Under the pieces are notes generated by a model, which had not been told where the DNA came from, made no database searches, and worked only from the letters and a program-made list of their open reading frames with translations. Made by a program: the position numbers and the translations under genes. A DNA stretch of 8,723 nucleotides, taken from NCBI GenBank assembly GCA_023954795.1, contig JAGSHA010000117.1:1-8723 (forward strand). The letters are read 5' to 3'. Shown here piece after piece: positions 1-5,563 of the stretch (its first letter is position 1; every line of letters starts with the position of its first letter). Source of the DNA: Oceanospirillaceae bacterium (GTDB taxonomy: Bacteria > Pseudomonadota > Gammaproteobacteria > Pseudomonadales > Balneatricaceae).

Positions 1-35
1 ACAAAATAACGATAACAATTAGAAGAGGCCACACC

Positions 36-755
36 ATGGCTCAGGAAGCAGCGATGAAAAATAATAACCTGATCTACGTGATAGAAGACGAAGAAGATCT
101 GGGGCAGCTGATGTGCCGGGCGCTGGAAAATTTTCGCTATCAGGTGCGTTATTTCACCAACGGTGTGGATGCGCTGACTGCGGCACCCAAGGATAACCCG
201 GATATCTGTATTGTTGACCTGAACCTGCCTGATATGGATGGCCTGGAGCTGGTGAAACAGTTCGACAGCCAGCACCGTGGCGTGATTATCGTTTCGGGGC
301 GGGATGACCTGACGGATCGGGTGTTGGGGCTGGAGTTTGGCGCTGATGATTACGTCACCAAACCGTTCGAACCCCGTGAGCTGGTCGCACGGGTGCAGAG
401 TTTGCTCCGGCGGTTGCAGCGAAGTGTTGAAGCGGAAACCGTGGTGGCTAAAAAAGCAGAGTTTTCGGGCTGGGTGTTCCGTCCGGATTCGCTGGAGCTG
501 AGCTATCAGACACAGGAGAAACAGTCTCTCAGCCGTGCTGAAGGTGACATGTTGCTGTCGCTGCTCAAACATCCTTTTCAGATCCTCTCCCGTGATCAGT
601 TGTTGGGAGATAACTGCACGCCGTATGACCGCAGTATCGATGTCCGTATGTCCCGTTTGCGTAAGAAGCTGGAGGGCAGTGGAGATGGCAATGAGCTGAT
701 TAAAACCGTGTATGGCGCAGGATACATGCTGACGACCGCGGTGGTGTGGAGCTAG
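36..755 (+). CDS. OmpR/PhoB-family two-component response regulator
   Basis: Cytoplasmic transcription factor activated by phosphotransfer from a sensor kinase. The N-terminal receiver domain (about residues 10-128) shows the acidic pair E17/D18, the phospho-acceptor D61 in IVDLNLPDMDG and the conserved lysine K109 in YVTKPF. The C-terminal winged helix (about 140-235) has the typical SRDQLL, DVRMSRLRKKLE and TVYGAGYML blocks. The length of 239 aa is normal for the family. Two starts are credible: ATG at 36 behind GAAGAGG (22-28), and ATG at 54 behind AGGAAG (43-48), which would remove six residues without touching the domain. No sensor kinase lies downstream, so the partner is either upstream of the window or unlinked. 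The target and signal cannot be read from the sequence. It converges on the permease gene and is separated from the nos genes by it, so a role in denitrification is not implied. Confidence 0.93.
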   Translation: MAQEAAMKNNNLIYVIEDEEDLGQLMCRALENFRYQVRYFTNGVDALTAAPKDNPDICIVDLNLPDMDGLELVKQFDSQHRGVIIVSGRDDLTDRVLGLEFGADDYVTKPFEPRELVARVQSLLRRLQRSVEAETVVAKKAEFSGWVFRPDSLELSYQTQEKQSLSRAEGDMLLSLLKHPFQILSRDQLLGDNCTPYDRSIDVRMSRLRKKLEGSGDGNELIKTVYGAGYMLTTAVVWS

Positions 756-766
756 TTGAGTTTGGA

Positions 767-798
767 TGTTGGGAATCGCGTTGCTCGTCCCAACCTAC
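767..798 (-). repeat. REP-like palindromic element, copy 1 (inverted)
   Basis: First of three 32-bp copies, reading on the minus strand. Read that way it begins with the tetranucleotide GTAG, followed by an imperfect palindrome with outer arms GTTGGGA and TCCCAAC. It differs from copies 2 and 3 only in the loop region (positions 17-19 of the element). It lies head-to-head with copy 2, the two GTAG ends facing each other across 45 bp, as in a BIME arrangement. The GTAG head plus hairpin is the signature of REP elements mobilised by REP-associated tyrosine transposases (RAYTs). Confidence 0.8.
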
Positions 799-843
799 GA
801 TTAAAACTCGCCAACGAACGACTACGAGAAAATGTGTCAGGGC

Positions 844-875
844 GTAGGTTGGGACGAGCGCAGCGATTCCCAACA
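844..875 (+). repeat. REP-like palindromic element, copy 2
   Basis: 32-bp copy in plus orientation, GTAG head at 844-847, arms GTTGGGA and TCCCAAC. It is identical to copy 3 (951-982) except for one base in the loop (C versus T), and matches copy 1 when inverted. No coding potential. It is probably a non-autonomous element; no RAYT gene is visible in the window. Confidence 0.82.
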
Positions 876-950
876 CATTGAGTTTTCCAAATTCGATACC
901 GGTGGGATGCCTCATTTGTTTCATCAAGACACCGAAAAAAGCGCTTACAG

Positions 951-982
951 GTAGGTTGGGACGAGCGTAGCGATTCCCAACA
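951..982 (+). repeat. REP-like palindromic element, copy 3
   Basis: 32-bp copy in the same orientation as copy 2, starting 107 bp downstream of that copy's start. It carries the same GTAG head and palindromic arms with a single loop difference. The sequence between copies 2 and 3 (876-950) is not itself repeated and shows no convincing gene. Confidence 0.82.
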
Positions 983-1001
983 TAAATGTATGAAAAACAC
1001 T

Positions 1002-1034
1002 AAAAAAGGGGAGCTGATTAGCTCCCCTTTTTTT
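1002..1034. terminator. Bidirectional rho-independent terminator
   Basis: A perfect 8-bp stem GGGGAGCT (1008-1015) / AGCTCCCC (1020-1027) closes a GATT loop. It is flanked by six A on the left and seven T on the right, so it works as an intrinsic terminator in both directions. It sits between the convergent response-regulator and permease genes, 18 bp past the permease stop codon, and can end both transcripts. Confidence 0.93.
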
Positions 1035-1052
1035 ATACGTCAGAGACAGAGA

Positions 1053-2462
1053 TCAGGTCGTCTCTTTCTCTTTTTTCTGCTCGTCTTCAGCATCGGCGAA
1101 GATGACTTCGTCCTCCGGCCGGTGACGTCCCATCAGCTTTGGACGTTCGATCAGGAAGTACAGCAACAAACCAATCACAACGGCGTAAACAGTCGCTTTT
1201 GGATCAGGCATCGCCAGTGTTACCGCAACAATACCGGCAACCCCACGCTCGGTTGGGTTCTTCAGCTGTTCCATACCCACCATGATGCAGATGTAGGCAG
1301 TCAGGATCAGCGTCAGGGACAGCGCAATCGGCAGTACGGGTTTGAACAGGGTGACCAGCGGCAAAATGAACAGCGCTACAAGGCCAGTGATCCAGAATGT
1401 GCCGCCACCACTGTAGATGGAATCCATCGCTTTGCGACCCATTGCATAACGTTCTGCAACGGTTGCGTGTGCAGCCGTCCACAGAGGCCCGGCCAAACCC
1501 GGCCACGGTGCGAAAAATGCGTGGATAGCGTTACGCAGTGCGGTCACCACGTGAACACGGTCAACGTTCTCTTCGATAGACTCATCCGGACGCGTGTGAT
1601 GAACACGTTTTACCAGTGTAAAACCGACAATGATGTCACCAAAGGCAATGACGTACGCGATGATTGCAGTAGGGATCGCCAGCAGGAATACGTCCCAGCC
1701 CGGGAAGCCAACGGTGAATGTCAGATACTGGAACATCAGCGCGAAGTCAGGCTGCGTGATACCCCATTCGATCTCTGGTACGGCGTATTCACCGGTGGTC
1801 CAGCCAATGATCATCGCGATGATCATACCCGGTACCATACCGAAGTTAGCGATACGTTTTGCCAGCGAGCTTTCGTTCACAATGTTTTTGAATGACAGCG
1901 AGAACAGAATGTATGCAGAGATGATAGAACCCACGATCAATGAGATCGGCGTAGCGTCAACACGGCCACCGACTTTCAGTTCGCCCATCATAGCGGCGAT
2001 ACCTGCACCAATAATGATGCCGGACTTTAGCGAGTTCGGGATAACTTCAACCAGCTTAGAGCCCCAGCGGGTGATACCCAGAATCAAGAAGATGATGCTG
2101 ACTTCCAGCTGCAGTGCAAACAAGGCCTTGATTGCTTCAGGCCCGGGTTCAAAACCTTTCAGATACAGCAACACCACCGGAATCGCGGGGGTGATCCAGC
2201 CCGGCACCAGAGGGACGCCCATCAGTGCCGGCAGGCAGTAACCCAAACCTGCAACGAAGGTGAAAGCCAGTGCGGCTTCGTACGGCATACCGAGATATTT
2301 TTGCAGAAGAGGAATCATCGCCAGGCCAACCACAAACATGATCAGGCCTTGGATCATCTCTGGGGTTTCCCATTTGTAATGTACAAACGGCAGACGAATT
2401 TTAAACGGGCCTAATGGCCAGTAGGGTTGTTCCTCGCCGAAGGGGCGTTGGATCAAAGGCAT
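1053..2462 (-). CDS. Polytopic inner-membrane permease, NCS2/SulP-like, substrate unknown
   Basis: Predicted integral membrane protein of 469 aa with roughly 10-14 hydrophobic segments, beginning near residue 38 (MIQGLIMFVVGLAMIPLL), and a charged cytoplasmic-type C-terminal tail (about 440-469, rich in E, D and K). The length, helix pattern and small-residue stretches such as PNSLKSGIIIGAGIAAMMG resemble transporters of the NCS2 (xanthine/uracil) and SulP fold, but no substrate signature is recognisable. I chose the ATG at 2462 because AAGGA lies just upstream on the minus strand and the reading starts MPLIQRPFGEEQ. The frame stays open to an ATG at 2525, but the extra 21 residues look non-coding. 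The gene is transcribed away from the nos unit and shares its regulatory region. A link to denitrification (anion, nucleobase or metal-complex transport) is possible but unproven. Confidence 0.85.
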   Translation of the reverse strand: MPLIQRPFGEEQPYWPLGPFKIRLPFVHYKWETPEMIQGLIMFVVGLAMIPLLQKYLGMPYEAALAFTFVAGLGYCLPALMGVPLVPGWITPAIPVVLLYLKGFEPGPEAIKALFALQLEVSIIFLILGITRWGSKLVEVIPNSLKSGIIIGAGIAAMMGELKVGGRVDATPISLIVGSIISAYILFSLSFKNIVNESSLAKRIANFGMVPGMIIAMIIGWTTGEYAVPEIEWGITQPDFALMFQYLTFTVGFPGWDVFLLAIPTAIIAYVIAFGDIIVGFTLVKRVHHTRPDESIEENVDRVHVVTALRNAIHAFFAPWPGLAGPLWTAAHATVAERYAMGRKAMDSIYSGGGTFWITGLVALFILPLVTLFKPVLPIALSLTLILTAYICIMVGMEQLKNPTERGVAGIVAVTLAMPDPKATVYAVVIGLLLYFLIERPKLMGRHRPEDEVIFADAEDEQKKEKETT

Positions 2463-2603
2463 CTTTTTTTCCTTATTAGTGGCTCGCGCTATCACAAGGG
2501 CCATTTTCTCGGAGGGGCCGCACAAGAAGGGGAGTGCTTCCCACGTCGAGCAGAATGGTGATCCCGCGAGGCAGTAAACAGGAAAACTACAAATAGACTT
2601 TGT

Positions 2604-2620
2604 CGTAATTCTTACGAATT
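2604..2620. repeat. Overlapping short inverted repeats upstream of the permease gene
   Basis: Two interleaved perfect dyads: CGTAA (2604-2608) with TTACG (2612-2616), and AATTC (2607-2611) with GAATT (2616-2620). They lie about 140 bp upstream of the permease start and about 62 bp from the FNR-type box. They could be an operator for either divergent gene. I do not recognise a regulator's consensus, and short AT-rich dyads arise by chance. Confidence 0.3.
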
Positions 2621-2681
2621 GTAACGGTGTGAATGAAGCGCCGATGGGGGACTGTATTTTTTATCTTTAGTGATCAATCAA

Positions 2682-2695
2682 TTGATGAATATCAA
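2682..2695. promoter_or_regulatory. FNR/DNR-type operator box
   Basis: TTGAT-GAAT-ATCAA is a perfect match to the palindromic consensus TTGATnnnnATCAA bound by FNR/CRP-family regulators (FNR, ANR, DNR). These activate denitrification genes under oxygen limitation and, for DNR types, nitric oxide. The centre at about 2688.5 is 41.5 bp before position 2730, the class II activator geometry for the rightward transcript. A further palindrome, ATCAATTGAT (2677-2686), overlaps its left half. Which family member binds cannot be told from the site. Confidence 0.88.
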
Positions 2696-2717
2696 ACACA
2701 TCTTTTAGCCTCAGGCG

Positions 2718-2723
2718 TACTGT
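2718..2723 (+). promoter_or_regulatory. Candidate -10 element of the FNR-dependent promoter
   Basis: TACTGT is a moderate match to TATAAT. It lies where a -10 box is expected if transcription starts near 2730, given the FNR-type box centred 41.5 bp upstream. No good -35 hexamer is needed at a class II activated promoter. The transcript would have a leader of about 50 nt before the GTG start at 2779. Confidence 0.45.
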
Positions 2724-2778
2724 TCTCAGTGTGACATTTTGTCGCAGTTGTGATTTTGGTTATATGGAGTGTGCGTTG

Positions 2779-3144
2779 GTGAAAACATTGACTAAGCTAT
2801 CTGTGGTTGTGGGGCTCTCTACTTATTTTGCACTTTCCGGTTTTCAGGCGGTTGCGCAAGATTCTAAACCTCACTCTATGCATCAGCACTCGGCATCTGC
2901 GACACAGGCTCAGGTGGCGGAAGTCATAACCTCCGGGGTTGTGAAAGGTATTTTGCCGTCGACGAATCAGCTCAAGATTCGACATCAGCCGATTCCTGAG
3001 TGGTCGATGGGTGCGATGCAGATGAAGTTTTTTCTGGCTCCCTATTTAGAGATTACCGATTTCCAAGAAGGTCAGGAGATCAAGTTTCGCCTGCATCAGA
3101 AGAACATGATGAAGTACACCATTCTGGAAATTCTGGATAAATAA
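2779..3144 (+). CDS. Periplasmic CusF-like copper-binding protein
   Basis: Small secreted protein of 121 aa that probably binds Cu(I) in the periplasm. GTG at 2779 is preferred because GGAG (2766-2769) sits nine bases upstream and translation then gives a clean signal peptide (KTLTK, hydrophobic core, AVA cleavage near residue 26). Starts at 2731 or 2764 would put extra residues ahead of it and lack a ribosome-binding site. The mature N-terminus is His/Met-rich (HSMHQH, 32-37). The C-terminal domain (about 49-121) follows CusF: SGVVKGI, then H69 and MQMKF with M80 and M82 spaced from the histidine as in E. coli CusF. The residue aligned with CusF W44 is M77, and a tryptophan (W75) lies two residues earlier. 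It is the first gene behind the FNR-type box and 180 bp ahead of nosR. Copper supply to NosZ, or copper buffering, is inferred from context. Confidence 0.82.
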   Translation: MKTLTKLSVVVGLSTYFALSGFQAVAQDSKPHSMHQHSASATQAQVAEVITSGVVKGILPSTNQLKIRHQPIPEWSMGAMQMKFFLAPYLEITDFQEGQEIKFRLHQKNMMKYTILEILDK

Positions 3145-3150
3145 TATCAA

Positions 3151-3179
3151 CAGACAGGCCAAGGGAAGTCACCTGTCTG
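3151..3179 (+). repeat. Stem-loop just after the CusF-like gene
   Basis: A perfect 8-bp inverted repeat CAGACAGG (3151-3158) / CCTGTCTG (3172-3179) with a 13-nt loop starts six bases after the stop codon. No T-run follows, so it is not a standard intrinsic terminator. It could stabilise the 3' end of the upstream message or act in processing. Confidence 0.55.
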
Positions 3180-3198
3180 ATAGTAAGTATGAGTGTAT

Positions 3199-3232
3199 GT
3201 GATTCAGCGAAGGGCTATTGCCCGCGAATCAC
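3199..3232 (+). repeat. Second stem-loop in the nosR leader
   Basis: GTGATTC (3199-3205) pairs with GAATCAC (3226-3232). Inside it GGGC (3212-3215) pairs with GCCC (3220-3223) around a TATT loop, leaving an internal loop. No T-run follows. It lies about 90 bp before the nosR start, 19 bp after the previous hairpin. It may be an mRNA structure or a dyad for a regulator; the sequence does not decide. Confidence 0.45.
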
Positions 3233-3324
3233 TGACCGCAGTGACGTTGCCCACTGTTTTGTTTGAAAATCATAGCGTGTTCATTTGACTGATCGTTGAT
3301 GGAATTGCGCTTGAAGGTACCAAA

Positions 3325-5487
3325 ATGGATCTGAACGTTCGTTTTCTCCGCCCCGTGTTTGTGTTTGTTGTCTTGCTACTGGCATCACTGCTGACTTCGT
3401 CTATCGCCATGGCGATGGCTCCAGTGTCTGAAACCCAGAAACTGGAGACTATTCAGCAAGCGTTTCTACAAACCAGCACGATTCGCGAAAAGTCCCCTGT
3501 TGCTGAAGGCAAAATGTCGGCGTGGACGGTATATAACGGTGAAGACATTGCCGGATACGCCTTCGAAACGAACGATGTGGTCAATATTCCTGCCTATTCC
3601 GGCAAGCCGATCAATACACTGGTGGTGATGGATATCAGCGGGAAGCTGCTGGCGACCCGTGTCCTGGAGCATCACGAACCGATTCTGCTGGTGGGCATAC
3701 CCGAGCAAAAACTGTTCGATTTTGCGGCTGCCTACGAAGGCCTGAACGTGACTGATAAGGTCCGTGTTGGCGCGAGTAATAATCCCGATGTTGTGAATGT
3801 GGATGTGGTATCTGGCGCCACCGTTACGGTTATGGTGGTGAATGAGGCGATCATGCGCTCAGCACGAAAAGTCGCTCAGGTGCTGGGGATTGCGGGTTTG
3901 TCTGAGCAGGCAAAAGTGCCACCGGCCACCATCAAACCGGATCTGTTTAAAAAAGCCAACTGGACTGAACTGACCGGCGATGGATCGATTCGCCGACTGA
4001 GTCTGATCGAAGGTGATATCGACAAGGCCTTTGAAGGTACTGCGGCTGCTACAAAAGGCCGTCATGGTGAAGGTCGTAAGCAACGTCCCTTCATCGATAT
4101 GTACTACGCACCACTCAATATTCCCACCATTGGCCGTAACTTGTTGGGCGATGATCAGTTCAAGTGGCTGATGGGGGAGCTGGGCGAGGGTGATCAGGCG
4201 ATTGCTGTCATGGGCAGCGGCCAGTACTCCTTTAAGGGCAACGGTTATGTGCGCGGCGGTATCTTTGACCGCACTCAGCTGCAGCAGTCCGACAAAGTGA
4301 TCAGCTTCCATGATACCGATTACTACCGTTTGGATGATGTCTACATCGACGGCTTCCCCGGCTTTAAAGAGATGGCGATCTTTATCGTACGCAATCAGTA
4401 TGATTTTGATCCCGGTACACCGTGGCAGATCGAGCTGCTGGTGCGTCGTCAGGTCGGTGCACTGGACAGTGTGTTCACCAGTTTTTACGGCGATTACCTG
4501 ACGCTGGAACAGTATATCGACCGTCCGGCACCGGTGGTGGAACCCGAACCTGAAGCGTTGTGGATCTCTATCTGGAAAGACAAGGCCTTCCAGATTGGCG
4601 TCTTGAGTGTCGCGTTAGGTGTGCTCTTCATCGTGATCTTTATTCAGGATGTGCTGGTGCGTTATCCGCGCTTCCTGCACGCCTTCCGTCGCGGCTACCT
4701 GATCTTCACCGTGTTCTTTATTGGCTGGTACACCCTCGGTCAGCTCTCGGTGGTGAACGTCTTTACCTTTGTACATGCGCTGAAAGGCGACTTCCAATGG
4801 GAGCTGTTCCTGCTAGACCCGATTCTGTTCATTCTCTGGGGATTCGTGGCGATGACCATGTTGCTCTGGGGGCGTGGCATCTTCTGTGGCTGGTTGTGTC
4901 CGTTTGGTGCCTTGCAGGAGCTGATCAACGAGCTGGCCCGCCGCTTCAATGTGAAACAGTTTGAGCCGCCGTTTGCTGTCCATGAACGCCTTTGGGCGGT
5001 GAAGTATGTGATTTTGCTGGGACTGTTTGCGATCTCGCTGGAGTCACTGGCCGAAGCGGAAAAATATGCTGAGGTAGAGCCTTTTAAAACAGCCTTCCTG
5101 CTTAAATTCCAGCGAGAGTGGGGCTACGTATTCTACGCCGTATTCCTGCTGCTGATCTCCATCTTTACCCGCAAAGTGTACTGCCGTTACATCTGCCCAC
5201 TGGGTGCAGCATTAGCGATTCCAGCACGCTTGCGACTGTTTGACTGGCTGAAGCGTCGTAAAGAGTGCGGACAGCCTTGTAAGGTTTGCGCTAATGAGTG
5301 CGAGATTCAGGCGATCCATCCGGACGGGTCGATCAATGGCAATGAATGCCACCAGTGTCTGGACTGCCAGATGACTTACTACCGCGACGACAAATGTCCG
5401 CCGTTGGTACAGAAAAAACGTAAGAAAGCGAAACACGATGCAGCTATGAAGAAAATTCCGGCCGTAGAGATCATCGATCCGGCGTAA
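3325..5487 (+). CDS. nosR: NosR, membrane flavin/iron-sulfur protein for N2O reduction
   Basis: Inner-membrane protein required for nosZ expression and for N2O reductase activity in vivo, thought to pass electrons from the quinol pool to NosZ. At 720 aa it has the usual NosR length. A signal or first membrane segment (1-31) leads into a periplasmic FMN-binding domain. DVVSGAT (160-166) fits the covalent flavinylation motif, with T166 the likely FMN attachment site. About five membrane helices follow between residues 420 and 640. They carry two CxxxCP motifs, C521/C525 and C620/C624, as in NapH/NosR-type polyferredoxin proteins. The cytoplasmic C-terminus has two ferredoxin-like cysteine clusters: C648, C652, C655, C659 and C675, C678, C681, C691. 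GAAGG lies just ahead of the ATG at 3325. The 76-bp gap to nosZ suggests co-transcription. No obvious dedicated FNR box lies in front of it. Confidence 0.97.
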   Translation: MDLNVRFLRPVFVFVVLLLASLLTSSIAMAMAPVSETQKLETIQQAFLQTSTIREKSPVAEGKMSAWTVYNGEDIAGYAFETNDVVNIPAYSGKPINTLVVMDISGKLLATRVLEHHEPILLVGIPEQKLFDFAAAYEGLNVTDKVRVGASNNPDVVNVDVVSGATVTVMVVNEAIMRSARKVAQVLGIAGLSEQAKVPPATIKPDLFKKANWTELTGDGSIRRLSLIEGDIDKAFEGTAAATKGRHGEGRKQRPFIDMYYAPLNIPTIGRNLLGDDQFKWLMGELGEGDQAIAVMGSGQYSFKGNGYVRGGIFDRTQLQQSDKVISFHDTDYYRLDDVYIDGFPGFKEMAIFIVRNQYDFDPGTPWQIELLVRRQVGALDSVFTSFYGDYLTLEQYIDRPAPVVEPEPEALWISIWKDKAFQIGVLSVALGVLFIVIFIQDVLVRYPRFLHAFRRGYLIFTVFFIGWYTLGQLSVVNVFTFVHALKGDFQWELFLLDPILFILWGFVAMTMLLWGRGIFCGWLCPFGALQELINELARRFNVKQFEPPFAVHERLWAVKYVILLGLFAISLESLAEAEKYAEVEPFKTAFLLKFQREWGYVFYAVFLLLISIFTRKVYCRYICPLGAALAIPARLRLFDWLKRRKECGQPCKVCANECEIQAIHPDGSINGNECHQCLDCQMTYYRDDKCPPLVQKKRKKAKHDAAMKKIPAVEIIDPA

Positions 5488-5563
5488 TCGCTAGCTGCGA
5501 ACAAAGACTCAAACGACGCCGACCGGAGAGGCCGGACGTTATTTTCATTGGAGATCGAAGACG

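Larger units (their letters stand above)
2463..2778. other. Divergent regulatory region, permease / nos unit
   Basis: This 316-bp stretch has no convincing gene. It contains the permease leader with its AAGGA ribosome-binding site, the overlapping dyads at 2604-2620, the FNR-type box and candidate -10 element, and the ribosome-binding site of the CusF-like gene. A permease promoter must lie on its minus strand, but I could not assign its -35/-10 pair with confidence. Confidence 0.6.

Noticed and set aside
767..982. CRISPR array
   Set aside because: Only three repeats, in mixed orientation with unequal spacers (45 and 75 bp) and no cas genes. The GTAG head and palindrome fit REP elements.
990..1895. 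Long open frame on the plus strand across the permease gene
   Set aside because: It begins inside the terminator and lies antisense to the permease, whose product has a coherent membrane-helix pattern. Its own translation is rich in Q, R, H and N without any domain-like structure.
2463..2525. N-terminal extension of the permease to an ATG at 2525
   Set aside because: The extra 21 residues have no family-like features and no good ribosome-binding site precedes them, whereas the ATG at 2462 has AAGGA at proper distance.
3286..3301. Possible second FNR-type box before nosR
   Set aside because: TTGACTGATCGTTGAT contains TTGA half-sites only in direct orientation and lacks the inverted ATCAA half at the right spacing.
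5523..5535. Terminator between nosR and nosZ
   Set aside because: The CCGG/CCGG stem is only 4 bp, and the following sequence is not a clean T-run, so it is too weak to call.
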